NCBI GenBank assembly: GCA_949743895.1
Contig: CATJUX010000061.1
Location: 1-14,838, forward strand
Direction: 5' to 3'
Length of the DNA: 14,838 nt
Source of the DNA: JANFXS01 sp022791155
GTDB lineage: Bacteria > Bacillota > Clostridia > Lachnospirales > Anaerotignaceae
Position numbers and translations under genes: made by a program. The first letter of the stretch is position 1; each line of letters starts with the position of its first letter. The notes under the pieces are model-generated. The model searched no databases. It saw only the letters and a list, made by a program, of their open reading frames with translations, and was not told the DNA's origin. Shown here one piece after another: positions 6,322 to 13,322 of the stretch.

Positions 6322-7494
6322 ATGAAAAAATTAAAATCTCTCATAGCAATGGTTTTGATTTTTGTTATTGCGCTACCATGTTTTTCATATGCAAAAACAT
6401 ATGAAAACCAAACGGATTTGGGGTTGACATGCAAATCAGCCATACTTATGGATGCCTCAACAGGTGATATACTCTATGAAATGAACAGTCATGAAAAACT
6501 TCCTCCGGCAAGCGTGACAAAGGTCATGACACTTCTTCTCATTTTTGAAGCCATCGACAGCGGAAAAATAAAGTGGGATGATATGGTCACTGTGAGCGAA
6601 CATGCCGCATCAATGGGTGGTAGCCAAGTTTTTTTGGAGCCACTTGAACAGCAAAATGTTGAAACAATGGTGAAATGCATTTCAATATCATCAGCAAACG
6701 ACGCCTCTGTGGCAATGGCTGAATATATCGGCGGAAGTGAAACAGGGTTTGTTGACATGATGAATGCCCGTGCAAAAGAACTTGGGATGAACGACACAAA
6801 CTTTGTCAACGCATGTGGCCTTGACAGCGATGGCCACGTGACAAGCGCCCACGACATAGCAGTCATGAGCCGCCAACTCATCAAAAATCACCCCAAAATA
6901 AGTGAATTTGCCACAACATGGATGGACACAATAACTCACAAAACAAAAAAAGGAGAAAGCGAATTTGGGCTAAGCAACACAAACAAACTTGTGAAATGGT
7001 ATAACGGTGCAACAGGGCTCAAAACAGGTTCAACAGGAAAAGCTCTGTTCTGCCTTTCGGGCACGGCTGAAAAAGATGGCCTCAGCCTCGTTGCAGTTGT
7101 GATGGGAGCCCCAACATCGGCAGCACGGTTCAGAGAAGACATGCAGCTTTTGGACTATGGTTTTGCAAATTTCACAATATTGTTTGGAAAAGAAGCCGGA
7201 ACACATGTCAAAGAAATTTCTGTTTTCAAAGGTCAGCATGAAAAAGTCCAAACCGAAGTTTCTCAGGAATTTTCAGCAACTGTCAAAAAGGGTGAAGGCT
7301 TGAAATTTGATGAGGAAGTTAACATTCAGGAATACATAACAGCTCCTTTCGAAAAAGGAACAAAAGTTGGCGAAATTATATATTCCATAAATGGCGAAGA
7401 AATGGGAAGAAGTGACATAGTAACAAGCGAGGCAATGGAAAAAATCAATTTGGGCGGCATGATGCCTCATCTCTTGTCAAAATGGCTTTTATAA
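6322..7494 (+). CDS. dacF: D-alanyl-D-alanine carboxypeptidase (serine, S11 family)
   Basis: A secreted low-molecular-weight penicillin-binding protein that removes the terminal D-Ala from peptidoglycan stem peptides, limiting cross-linking. It is 390 residues. A signal peptide spans about 1-24 (basic MKKLK, hydrophobic core, cleavage near SYA-KT). The three active-site motifs are intact: S64-V-T-K67, S124-A-N126 and K234-T-G236. A PBP5-type C-terminal beta domain lies at about 292-375 and a hydrophobic C-terminal stretch (MMPHLLSKWLL) may bind the membrane. GGAG at 6311-6314 precedes the ATG. In spore formers dacF often lies before the spoIIA operon. No spoIIA genes follow here, so the DacF-type name is a family label and a sporulation role is not implied. 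A short cysteine-rich gene follows on the same strand 68 bases later. Confidence 0.93.
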   Translation: MKKLKSLIAMVLIFVIALPCFSYAKTYENQTDLGLTCKSAILMDASTGDILYEMNSHEKLPPASVTKVMTLLLIFEAIDSGKIKWDDMVTVSEHAASMGGSQVFLEPLEQQNVETMVKCISISSANDASVAMAEYIGGSETGFVDMMNARAKELGMNDTNFVNACGLDSDGHVTSAHDIAVMSRQLIKNHPKISEFATTWMDTITHKTKKGESEFGLSNTNKLVKWYNGATGLKTGSTGKALFCLSGTAEKDGLSLVAVVMGAPTSAARFREDMQLLDYGFANFTILFGKEAGTHVKEISVFKGQHEKVQTEVSQEFSATVKKGEGLKFDEEVNIQEYITAPFEKGTKVGEIIYSINGEEMGRSDIVTSEAMEKINLGGMMPHLLSKWLL

Positions 7495-7562
7495 GACACG
7501 AAAGTTTTAAAATACATAAATCATTCAAAAAAGAGCAATATATATTCATGAGGTGAGCAAAT

Positions 7563-7712
7563 ATGGATATAAATTGCGCATTAAAATGCAGTCATCAAAA
7601 AGACGGAAAGTGTATGCTTAAAGAGCCAAAAAAGTCATCATTTCTGTTTCTTGAGGAGCCTTCCTGTCCATATTTTGAAAAGACTGTGTCTGTCACAAAA
7701 TCTGTCAGATGA
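7563..7712 (+). CDS. 49-residue four-cysteine protein, DUF1540-like
   Basis: A small ORF starting MDINCALKCSHQKDGKC and ending VTKSVR. Cysteines at 5, 9, 17 and 35 form C-x3-C-x7-C-x17-C, with the last in the context CPYFE. This spacing, with a KDGKC turn, resembles the small cysteine-rich DUF1540 domain common in Clostridia, whose role is unknown. Metal (zinc or iron-sulfur) binding is an inference from the cysteine pattern. AGGTGA at 7551-7556 is a good ribosome binding site 6 bases before the ATG. I see no convincing promoter in 7495-7562, so it may be transcribed with the upstream carboxypeptidase gene. No signal peptide is present, so it should stay in the cytosol. Confidence 0.72.
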   Translation: MDINCALKCSHQKDGKCMLKEPKKSSFLFLEEPSCPYFEKTVSVTKSVR

Positions 7713-7724
7713 AAAATTTGCAAA

Positions 7725-7755
7725 ATGCCGGCAACTGTCTATCTTTTGCCGGCAT
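7725..7755 (-). terminator. Terminator hairpin between convergent genes
   Basis: A 10-bp perfect stem, ATGCCGGCAA (7725-7734) with TTGCCGGCAT (7746-7755), has an 11-base loop. On the minus strand it is followed by a T-rich tail (TTTTGCAAATTTTTC), so it ends the Lon-like operon. On the plus strand the nearest T-run starts about 10 bases beyond, so it may also stop the small cysteine-protein transcript less efficiently. Confidence 0.8.
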
Positions 7756-7766
7756 ACAAACAAATT

Positions 7767-10178
7767 TTATCTTCTGGCCGATATATCCCCTTGAGATCTT
7801 TTGTGATATTCTTTGAGTTTTTTCATAACAAGCCCATTTATTGAAGACGCTGGATATTTTCCGTTTTTGCCAAGTTTTCCAGCTGGAATCCCTGTCAACA
7901 GTTCAATTCCCTGTTCTATATTATTAATTGGATATATATGAAATTTTCCATTTTTGACTGCTTCAACAACTTCTTTTTTGAGCACAAGATCCTTGATGTT
8001 TGATTCTGGTATTATAACCCCTTGATTCCCTGTCAAACCTCTTTTAAAGCATAAATCAAAAAACCCCTCAATTTTGTGCGTCACACCACCTATAGCCTGT
8101 ATCTGACCAAATTGATTGACAGAACCAGTTACAGCCAATTCCTGATTTATAGGGACTTCAGCAAGGCTTGACAATATGCAGTAAAGCTCAGTGCTTGAGG
8201 CACTGTCACCATCTATTCCATTATAATTTTGCTCAAAGCAAATTCTGCAAGACAGCGAAAGTGGAAATTCCTGTGCATATGTCTGCCCCAAATATCCTGT
8301 AATAACCTGAACGCCTTTGTTGTGAAAAGGCCCGCTCATTTGAGCCTCCTTTTCAATGTTGACAATTCCACTCTTGCCAACATATGTTGTGGCTGTTATT
8401 CTTGACGGACTTCCAAATGAATAGCTTCCCATGTCCATAACTGCAAGCCCGTTGATCTGTCCAACCTTGCTTCCTTTGGTGTCTATCATGATTACACCTT
8501 CATCAAACATTTCGTTGAGCTTTTCTTCATACATACGCAAGCGAAGTTCTTTTTCATATATAGCTTTCGAAACATGTTCGGCCAAAACCATAATATCACC
8601 GTTCATATGTGCCCATGTTTCACTTTCACAAAGGATTTCGCTTATACAGTTAAACCTTGTTGACAGCTTATTTTGCTTCTCAACAATGCGAGAGGCATAT
8701 TCCACAAGAGAAGCCACGGCACCAGCATCAAAAGGAAGCATCTTTTCTTTTTCGGCATAACTTTTTATAAATCTTGCAAAATTTTTTATATTATCATCAT
8801 TTCGAGGCATTTCATAGTCAAAATCAGCAAGTATCTTGAAATATTTGTCAAATTCCTCATCAAACTCCCTGAGCATATCATAATAATATGAACTGCCAAT
8901 CATGACAACTTTAACATTGACAGGTATCGGCTCTGGCTTCAAAGTTGGTGCAACAACGCCACTTGCCTGCTCACGTATGCTGTCCATTGAAATTTCTCTT
9001 GTTTTAACAACGCGTCTTATAACCTCCCAGCTAAGAGGATTGCTCAACACATCATGTGCCTGCAATATAAGATAGCCGCCATTGGCTTTGTGGAATAAAC
9101 CGGCTTTAATTTTCATAAAATCAGTTGTAAGATTTCCAAACTCACTGTCATATTCCAGTTCGCCTATGAGATTATAATATGTTGGATTAAAATCAATCAC
9201 AACTGGTGCGCCTTCGGTTTTTGAATTGTCAGTTATCAAATTGACCTTATATTTAAGAGTTATATCCTCTGGCTGCTTTTTCGCCAGCATTGGAAGTATG
9301 GCGCTCACTGCTTCTTCTTCATCGCTTTCAGCTGGCGTGAACTGGTCTATGTTCTCCAAAACGTCTTCCTGAACAGCCTCAATATATTTAAGCACTCTGT
9401 CATAGTCTTTATATTTCTCCTGGACAGCGCTGACATGGTGGCCTATCGCAAACATTCCAATTTTGTAGTCCAAATCCTCTATAGCTTTTCTGCACTCTCT
9501 GTCACTTTCTCTTATGTCACGCATTATGCAGGCTGCCACTTCCTGCATAACGTCACTTTCTTTATTTATTTTCTCTTTTATACCATCGCTTAAATTGTCA
9601 TATTGTTCTTCACTTATGACTTCGCCTTCCACTATGGGCATAAAATAGATTCCAGAATTTGTGTTTTTGACAGCAAAGCTGTGCTCCTTTGCAGCCTCGC
9701 TCATAACCTTCATTTTTTCATCTCTTTTTTCGTCATAAGTCTTCAATATTTCATTTTTTTGATGTTCATATTCCTCTGTGTTAAATGCCTTTTGAATTTC
9801 ACTTTCGAATATAACAACCAACTCATTCATGTCGTCTTTGAACTGACGGCCAACTCCCGGCTCAAACCTGAGTGCTATAGGGTTTCGCGGATTATCAAAA
9901 TTATAGACATAACACCAATCATAAGGCACTCTTTCTTTTGAGGCAATTTCTGTTGTTCTAAGCCTTGCATATGTTGTTTTGCCAACACCCGCCGGCCCTG
10001 ACATATATATATTATATCCCTTGTTTTTAACATGAAGCCCGAAGTCAAATGCATCAACGGCCCTTTTTTGGCCAATAATCCCGTCAAGAGGCTCAATTTC
10101 CTCAGTGTTGTTAAAACCTAAATCTTCAGGATTGCAAAAGCTATTCAGTTGTGTATATTTTAGCTCATTAACCCGCAC
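7767..10178 (-). CDS. Lon-related AAA protease (S16 family, AAA_32 type), GTG start
   Basis: An ATP-dependent serine protease related to Lon but of the divergent class that includes E. coli YcbZ (LonH); it is 803 residues from the start chosen here. The ATPase part has Walker A GPAGVGKT at 61-68, interrupted by a long charged helical insertion at about 115-300. A conserved AAA segment (LFHKANGGYLILQAHDVL) lies near 362-379. The C-terminal protease domain (about 565-770) holds the Ser-Lys dyad: S659 in GDSAS and K702 in GGVTHKIEG, matching S679 and K722 of E. coli Lon. The frame is open three codons further to a TTG, but that TTG abuts the ribosome binding site. The GTG at 10176-10178 lies 9 bases after AAGGAG and is preferred. 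It is the last gene of the t6A operon, 24 bases after rimI. Substrates are unknown. Confidence 0.92.
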   Translation of the reverse strand: MRVNELKYTQLNSFCNPEDLGFNNTEEIEPLDGIIGQKRAVDAFDFGLHVKNKGYNIYMSGPAGVGKTTYARLRTTEIASKERVPYDWCYVYNFDNPRNPIALRFEPGVGRQFKDDMNELVVIFESEIQKAFNTEEYEHQKNEILKTYDEKRDEKMKVMSEAAKEHSFAVKNTNSGIYFMPIVEGEVISEEQYDNLSDGIKEKINKESDVMQEVAACIMRDIRESDRECRKAIEDLDYKIGMFAIGHHVSAVQEKYKDYDRVLKYIEAVQEDVLENIDQFTPAESDEEEAVSAILPMLAKKQPEDITLKYKVNLITDNSKTEGAPVVIDFNPTYYNLIGELEYDSEFGNLTTDFMKIKAGLFHKANGGYLILQAHDVLSNPLSWEVIRRVVKTREISMDSIREQASGVVAPTLKPEPIPVNVKVVMIGSSYYYDMLREFDEEFDKYFKILADFDYEMPRNDDNIKNFARFIKSYAEKEKMLPFDAGAVASLVEYASRIVEKQNKLSTRFNCISEILCESETWAHMNGDIMVLAEHVSKAIYEKELRLRMYEEKLNEMFDEGVIMIDTKGSKVGQINGLAVMDMGSYSFGSPSRITATTYVGKSGIVNIEKEAQMSGPFHNKGVQVITGYLGQTYAQEFPLSLSCRICFEQNYNGIDGDSASSTELYCILSSLAEVPINQELAVTGSVNQFGQIQAIGGVTHKIEGFFDLCFKRGLTGNQGVIIPESNIKDLVLKKEVVEAVKNGKFHIYPINNIEQGIELLTGIPAGKLGKNGKYPASSINGLVMKKLKEYHKRSQGDISARR

Positions 10179-10187
10179 AAACGTCAA

Positions 10188-10193
10188 CTCCTT
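10188..10193 (-). promoter_or_regulatory. Ribosome binding site deciding the Lon-like GTG start
   Basis: AAGGAG on the minus strand is 9 bases before the GTG at 10178 and has zero spacing to the TTG at 10187. This makes the GTG the workable start. Confidence 0.75.
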
Positions 10194-10202
10194 TGCCTGA
10201 AA

Positions 10203-10670
10203 TTAATTTTCACAATAATTTTCATAATTCTCAAAATATTTCCACATTATGACAGCGTCTTCATTCGTATCTTTGTAATAGTTTTTTCTAAAACCCTCTG
10301 GCTTGAATCCTAATTTTGTGTATAATTTTTGAGCAGAAGCATTGCTGATTTTAACTTCAAGCGTAATGCCAATCATTGAAAATTCCTCAGCTTTTTCAAT
10401 CATGGCTTTCATAAGATGCTCTCCAACACCAATCCTTCTAAAATCAGGCGAAACAGCAACATTTGTGATTTGTCCTTCATTCACAACATGCCACATTCCG
10501 GCATAGCCTGCAATTTCACCGTCAACAAAGGCCACCTTATATATAGCCATTTTATTCTCTGTTATTTCTCTTTCAAAATCCGCTCTTGTCCATGGTATAT
10601 GAAAACACAATTCTTCTATTTTCAAAACATCATCAATATGTTCTTTTTTCATGTCAACAATCATAATCAT
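10203..10670 (-). CDS. rimI: Ribosomal protein S18-alanine N-acetyltransferase
   Basis: A GNAT-fold acetyltransferase of 155 residues. RimI uses acetyl-CoA to acetylate the N-terminal alanine of ribosomal protein S18 in E. coli; targets in Bacillota are less certain. The acetyl-CoA loop is RRIGVG at 78-83 after the strand NVAVSPDF. The family block LEVKISNASAQKLYTKLGF spans 104-122 with candidate catalytic E105, and is followed by RKNYYKDTNEDAVIMWK, typical of RimI. The ATG is 5 bases after the tsaB stop, with GGAG 11 bases upstream inside the end of tsaB; an in-frame ATG two codons later is a less likely alternative. Clustering with tsaE and tsaB is a common bacterial arrangement and supports the RimI assignment over a generic GNAT. 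Confidence 0.92.
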   Translation of the reverse strand: MIMIVDMKKEHIDDVLKIEELCFHIPWTRADFEREITENKMAIYKVAFVDGEIAGYAGMWHVVNEGQITNVAVSPDFRRIGVGEHLMKAMIEKAEEFSMIGITLEVKISNASAQKLYTKLGFKPEGFRKNYYKDTNEDAVIMWKYFENYENYCEN

Positions 10671-10675
10671 AGTTT

Positions 10676-11377
10676 CTAACTCTCCAGTTTCTTTTGCTCA
10701 AGTTCGCGTTCGGCCTGACTCTTTCTCAAATATACAGGGGAAAAATCAAAACCGCAAACATGCTTGTTCTCTCTAACCAATATCTCCGCCAAAGCGGCCA
10801 CACTTGCCGCTCTTTGAAGATTGCAGTTGGCTGGCGCAAAATAAAAATCATCACATTCCATAAGTTTTTCTTTGTAAATTGGAACTCCATCTCCAAGAAA
10901 TATCACATCTTTTTTGAGTGATTTGAGTGTTTCGGTCAATTCATTAATATTCTGAACCGACTCATCAAACACAGTTTTCATAGCTCCATTTTCCCAACAA
11001 AAAACAGATGAATAAACCTGTTGTCTTCTTGCGTCAATAATTGGACACACCAAACATTCAGTGTTGAATATATTATATGCTAAAGCTGCCAATGTAGGCA
11101 CTGGAATGACGGGCTTATTAAGCCCGTGGGCAAGGCCCTTTGCCGTTGCGACACCAATCCTCAGCCCTGTGAAAGACCCTGGGCCTCTTGAACATGCTAT
11201 ATAGTCAATGGATTTTATGTCTGTTTGTGTTAATGTTAAAATACTGTCTATAATTGGCATTATTGTTTGAGAATGTGTCATTTTATAGTTTGCTGTGAGC
11301 TCTCCAACTGTTTTTCCATTCTCAACAACAGCCGCTGACGCGACAATTCCAGATGTCTCTATGGCCAGCACCTTCAT
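10676..11377 (-). CDS. tsaB: tRNA t6A37 synthesis protein TsaB
   Basis: A component of the threonylcarbamoyl-transferase complex that makes N6-threonylcarbamoyladenosine at position 37 of ANN-decoding tRNAs. TsaB is the inactive Kae1/TsaD paralogue that scaffolds TsaD. It is 233 residues with the ASKHA-fold N-terminus MKVLAIETSG and the diagnostic GPGSFTGLRIG at 65-75, then KGLAHGL. It lacks the metal-binding histidine pair of TsaD, as expected. AAGGAG lies 9 bases before the ATG, within the last codons of tsaE, so the two are likely translationally coupled. The tsaD gene is not in this window. The lysine/glutamate-rich C-terminal tail (QAERELEQKKLES) is unremarkable. Confidence 0.95.
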   Translation of the reverse strand: MKVLAIETSGIVASAAVVENGKTVGELTANYKMTHSQTIMPIIDSILTLTQTDIKSIDYIACSRGPGSFTGLRIGVATAKGLAHGLNKPVIPVPTLAALAYNIFNTECLVCPIIDARRQQVYSSVFCWENGAMKTVFDESVQNINELTETLKSLKKDVIFLGDGVPIYKEKLMECDDFYFAPANCNLQRAASVAALAEILVRENKHVCGFDFSPVYLRKSQAERELEQKKLES

Positions 11378-11383
11378 AAACCG

Positions 11384-11806
11384 TCACTCCTTAACTGTAA
11401 TCTTTCTATAATTGCCGCCCTTTGAAATGTCTTTCTCAATTTTTATCCATTTGACTTTTTCAGGCAATATTTCCTCTATAAGTTCGGCCCATTCAACAAG
11501 GCAAACGCCGTCTCCAAAGAAATATTCTTCATATCCTGTATCATCCATTTCACTTATGTCATCTATTCTATAAACATCAAAATGATATAGAGGCAATCTC
11601 CCTTCATATTCATTTATGATTGTGAATGTTGGACTTGTTATATATTTTTCTTCAACATCAAGCCCCTTTGCAAAACCTTGGGTGAAAACAGTTTTTCCAA
11701 CTCCCAAATCTCCAGTCAAACAATAAACACTGCCTGAAGCAGCCGTTTTCCCCATCTGCTCACCAAAATTCCTTGTTTCATCAGCGCAAAAAGTTTCAAA
11801 TGTCAT
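11384..11806 (-). CDS. tsaE: tRNA t6A37 synthesis ATPase TsaE
   Basis: A small P-loop ATPase required for t6A formation. It binds the TsaB-TsaD dimer and its ATP hydrolysis resets the complex. It is 140 residues, normal for the family. Visible motifs are Walker A GDLGVGKT at 32-39, SPTF at 58-61, HFDVYR at 75-80 and VEWAE at 104-108. The ATG follows an AAAGGTGA ribosome binding site. It starts 10 bases after the stop of the upstream membrane-protein gene and ends 6 bases before the tsaB start codon. Confidence 0.96.
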   Translation of the reverse strand: MTFETFCADETRNFGEQMGKTAASGSVYCLTGDLGVGKTVFTQGFAKGLDVEEKYITSPTFTIINEYEGRLPLYHFDVYRIDDISEMDDTGYEEYFFGDGVCLVEWAELIEEILPEKVKWIKIEKDISKGGNYRKITVKE

Positions 11807-11816
11807 ATAATCACCT

Positions 11817-12602
11817 TTAATCCAAAAAGCTTTCAGCTTCTATATTAGAATAAAAACTTTCTTCTCCATTGAAGTAGCATAGTTCTTTTTTATTTTCATC
11901 ATTTTCTTTTATATAAAACAGCAGACCGTCATTAAATTCAATGTCGTTAACATTCTCATCAAATTCAGTCTTTTTCCCAACATTGAACATAACAGCTGTT
12001 CCACCATCACGTATATAAAATATATCCATTCCGTTGGAAACTTGAAATTTTTTTATATTTTCTTCTTCCTTGTTTTTATAATATCCTGAAAAATAAAACA
12101 TTGAATCATCATCTTTCATGAAAACAATGTCATTTTTTCTTCCTGTAAAACTGTAATGTTTAACATCGTTGTCTATAATTGAATATGTATTAGGCTTGTC
12201 GCCACTAACATTGACACGATAAAGGTCACGTTTTTCATTCAAAAAAGCGACATACTTTTTGTCATATGAAACTGAAACAGTTTCAAGCAATATATTTTCA
12301 ATTTCAAGCCTAAACTCATTGCCTTTTTTGTCAACAAAATAATATTCGCCATTTTTTTCTGCAACACAACTTATGCTTTTGCTTTCATCACTCTCATAAT
12401 CTTTTAATTCATAAACCCCATCTTCAATTGAATATACAAATATGCTGTTGTTGTTTCTAAAAATCACGGATGCATCATCTTCAGCCCTCAGCCGGCGCGC
12501 TGTTCCTCCTGAATAAATAATGGAAAATATTGTCACCAACAAAATTATAACAGCTGCAAGAGCAAAATTATTAATTTTGTGTTTTCTTTCATTTTCAGCC
12601 AT
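11817..12602 (-). CDS. Membrane-anchored protein of unknown function, possible beta-propeller
   Basis: I do not recognise this 261-residue protein. It has a short charged N-terminus (MAENERKHKINN), one hydrophobic helix at about 13-30 (FALAAVIILLVTIFSIIY), then a long exterior-type domain. That domain is rich in alternating aromatic and charged residues with recurring short strands such as SIFVYSIEDGVYEL, GEYYFVDKKGNEFRL and KKYVAFLNEKRDLYRV. The pattern suggests repeated beta hairpins like a beta-propeller, but I cannot demonstrate repeats. No catalytic motif is seen. The start is the ATG at 12600-12602, 8 bases after GGAG; an in-frame TTG two codons upstream is too close to that site. It is the first gene after a promoter and 10 bases from tsaE, so it probably shares the t6A operon transcript. 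Confidence 0.7.
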   Translation of the reverse strand: MAENERKHKINNFALAAVIILLVTIFSIIYSGGTARRLRAEDDASVIFRNNNSIFVYSIEDGVYELKDYESDESKSISCVAEKNGEYYFVDKKGNEFRLEIENILLETVSVSYDKKYVAFLNEKRDLYRVNVSGDKPNTYSIIDNDVKHYSFTGRKNDIVFMKDDDSMFYFSGYYKNKEEENIKKFQVSNGMDIFYIRDGGTAVMFNVGKKTEFDENVNDIEFNDGLLFYIKENDENKKELCYFNGEESFYSNIEAESFLD

Positions 12603-12610
12603 ATGCAAGA

Positions 12611-12614
12611 CTCC
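12611..12614 (-). promoter_or_regulatory. Ribosome binding site deciding the start of the membrane protein
   Basis: GGAG on the minus strand has an 8-base spacing to the ATG at 12602, but only 2 bases to the upstream in-frame TTG at 12608. Confidence 0.65.
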
Positions 12615-12673
12615 AAGTTAAAAATTTATATATTAAATCCATAGAACAGTTCACTGCCAATCCACTCCCATAA

Positions 12674-12702
12674 AGTATAACATTTATCACGGCCAAGCAC
12701 AA
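12674..12702 (-). promoter_or_regulatory. Vegetative promoter for the tsaE-tsaB-rimI-Lon operon
   Basis: On the minus strand TTGTGC (12702-12697) and TATACT (12679-12674) are 17 bases apart. The inferred start is near 12667, giving a leader of about 65 bases to the ATG at 12602. It lies just beyond the terminator of the Lrp gene, the expected place for a new transcription unit. Confidence 0.55.
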
Positions 12703-12712
12703 CAGCAGAGAT

Positions 12713-12755
12713 AAAAAATGGCATTCCTCAGTCAAACAATCCCAAGGAAAGCCAT
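12713..12755 (-). terminator. Rho-independent terminator of the Lrp/AsnC gene
   Basis: Read on the minus strand, ATGGC-T-TTCCT (12755-12745) pairs with AGGAA-T-GCCAT (12728-12718): two 5-bp blocks around one T-T mismatch with a 16-base loop. It is followed by TTTTT at 12717-12713. It starts 9 bases after the Lrp stop codon. Confidence 0.75.
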
Positions 12756-12763
12756 CATATATT

Positions 12764-13249
12764 TTATGGAGATATTATCATTCTTCTGTCTTTTTTGTCT
12801 CCGCGTTCTATAACAATGCCGTGATCCTTATATTTTTTCAGAACAAAATGTGTTGCTGTGCTTGTCACAGAGTCTATAGTTGCCAACTTGTCAGAAACAA
12901 AAAATGCAACTTCTCTCAAACTGCTTTTTTCAAGTATAACTGTGAGATCAAATCCCCCTGACATCAAATATACAGCTTTGACTTCCTCAAATCTATATAT
13001 TCTTTCAGCAATTTTGTCATATCCATCGCCCCTTTGTGGTGTGACTTTAACTTCGATGAGAGCCGTAACCAGTTCGCGATCTGTATTGTCATAGTTTATA
13101 AGCGTGTTATAACCACAGATCACCCGGTTTTCTTCCATAAGTTTAATTTCTTTTTCAACATCTTCTGGTGAAGCGCCTATTTGCTTTGCAATTTCTTCTG
13201 ATGTAAGTTTGCTGTTTTTAGCAATCAGCTCAAGTATTTTCCCTCTCAT
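12764..13249 (-). CDS. Lrp/AsnC family transcriptional regulator
   Basis: A DNA-binding regulator of the leucine-responsive family, 161 residues from the start chosen here. The N-terminal winged helix-turn-helix covers about 1-48 (KILELIAKNSKLTSEEIAKQIG). The C-terminal effector-binding (RAM) domain at about 60-140 shows VYLMSGGFDLTVIL, the equivalent of the conserved GxYD region. The charged tail (about 141-161) resembles what I recall of the YugG/AlaR subgroup, which controls alanine or aminotransferase genes in Bacillus. No aminotransferase lies beside it here. The ATG at 13247-13249 is chosen because AGGAGG sits 7 bases upstream; the frame is open 11 codons further. A terminator follows, so it does not share the downstream operon. 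The ligand and targets are unknown. Confidence 0.88.
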   Translation of the reverse strand: MRGKILELIAKNSKLTSEEIAKQIGASPEDVEKEIKLMEENRVICGYNTLINYDNTDRELVTALIEVKVTPQRGDGYDKIAERIYRFEEVKAVYLMSGGFDLTVILEKSSLREVAFFVSDKLATIDSVTSTATHFVLKKYKDHGIVIERGDKKDRRMIISP

Positions 13250-13256
13250 AAATTGT

Positions 13257-13262
13257 CCTCCT
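13257..13262 (-). promoter_or_regulatory. Ribosome binding site deciding the Lrp/AsnC start
   Basis: AGGAGG on the minus strand is 7 bases before the ATG at 13249 and rules out the longer frame beginning at 13282. I find no convincing promoter in 13250-13322 and no terminator after the upstream vanW-like gene, so the two may be co-transcribed. Confidence 0.8.
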
Positions 13263-13322
13263 GTTTTATAAAAATATTTCATCAGCCGAAATGTTTTGTA
13301 TATTTATTGCAGCAAATTTTGT

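Noticed and set aside
7541..7546. TATATT as a -10 box for the small cysteine-protein gene
   Set aside because: It lies only 4 bases before the ribosome binding site and no -35 match occurs 16-18 bases upstream.
13250..13322. TATAAA as a promoter for the Lrp/AsnC gene
   Set aside because: It nearly abuts the AGGAGG ribosome binding site and has no acceptable -35 element at 17-18 bases.
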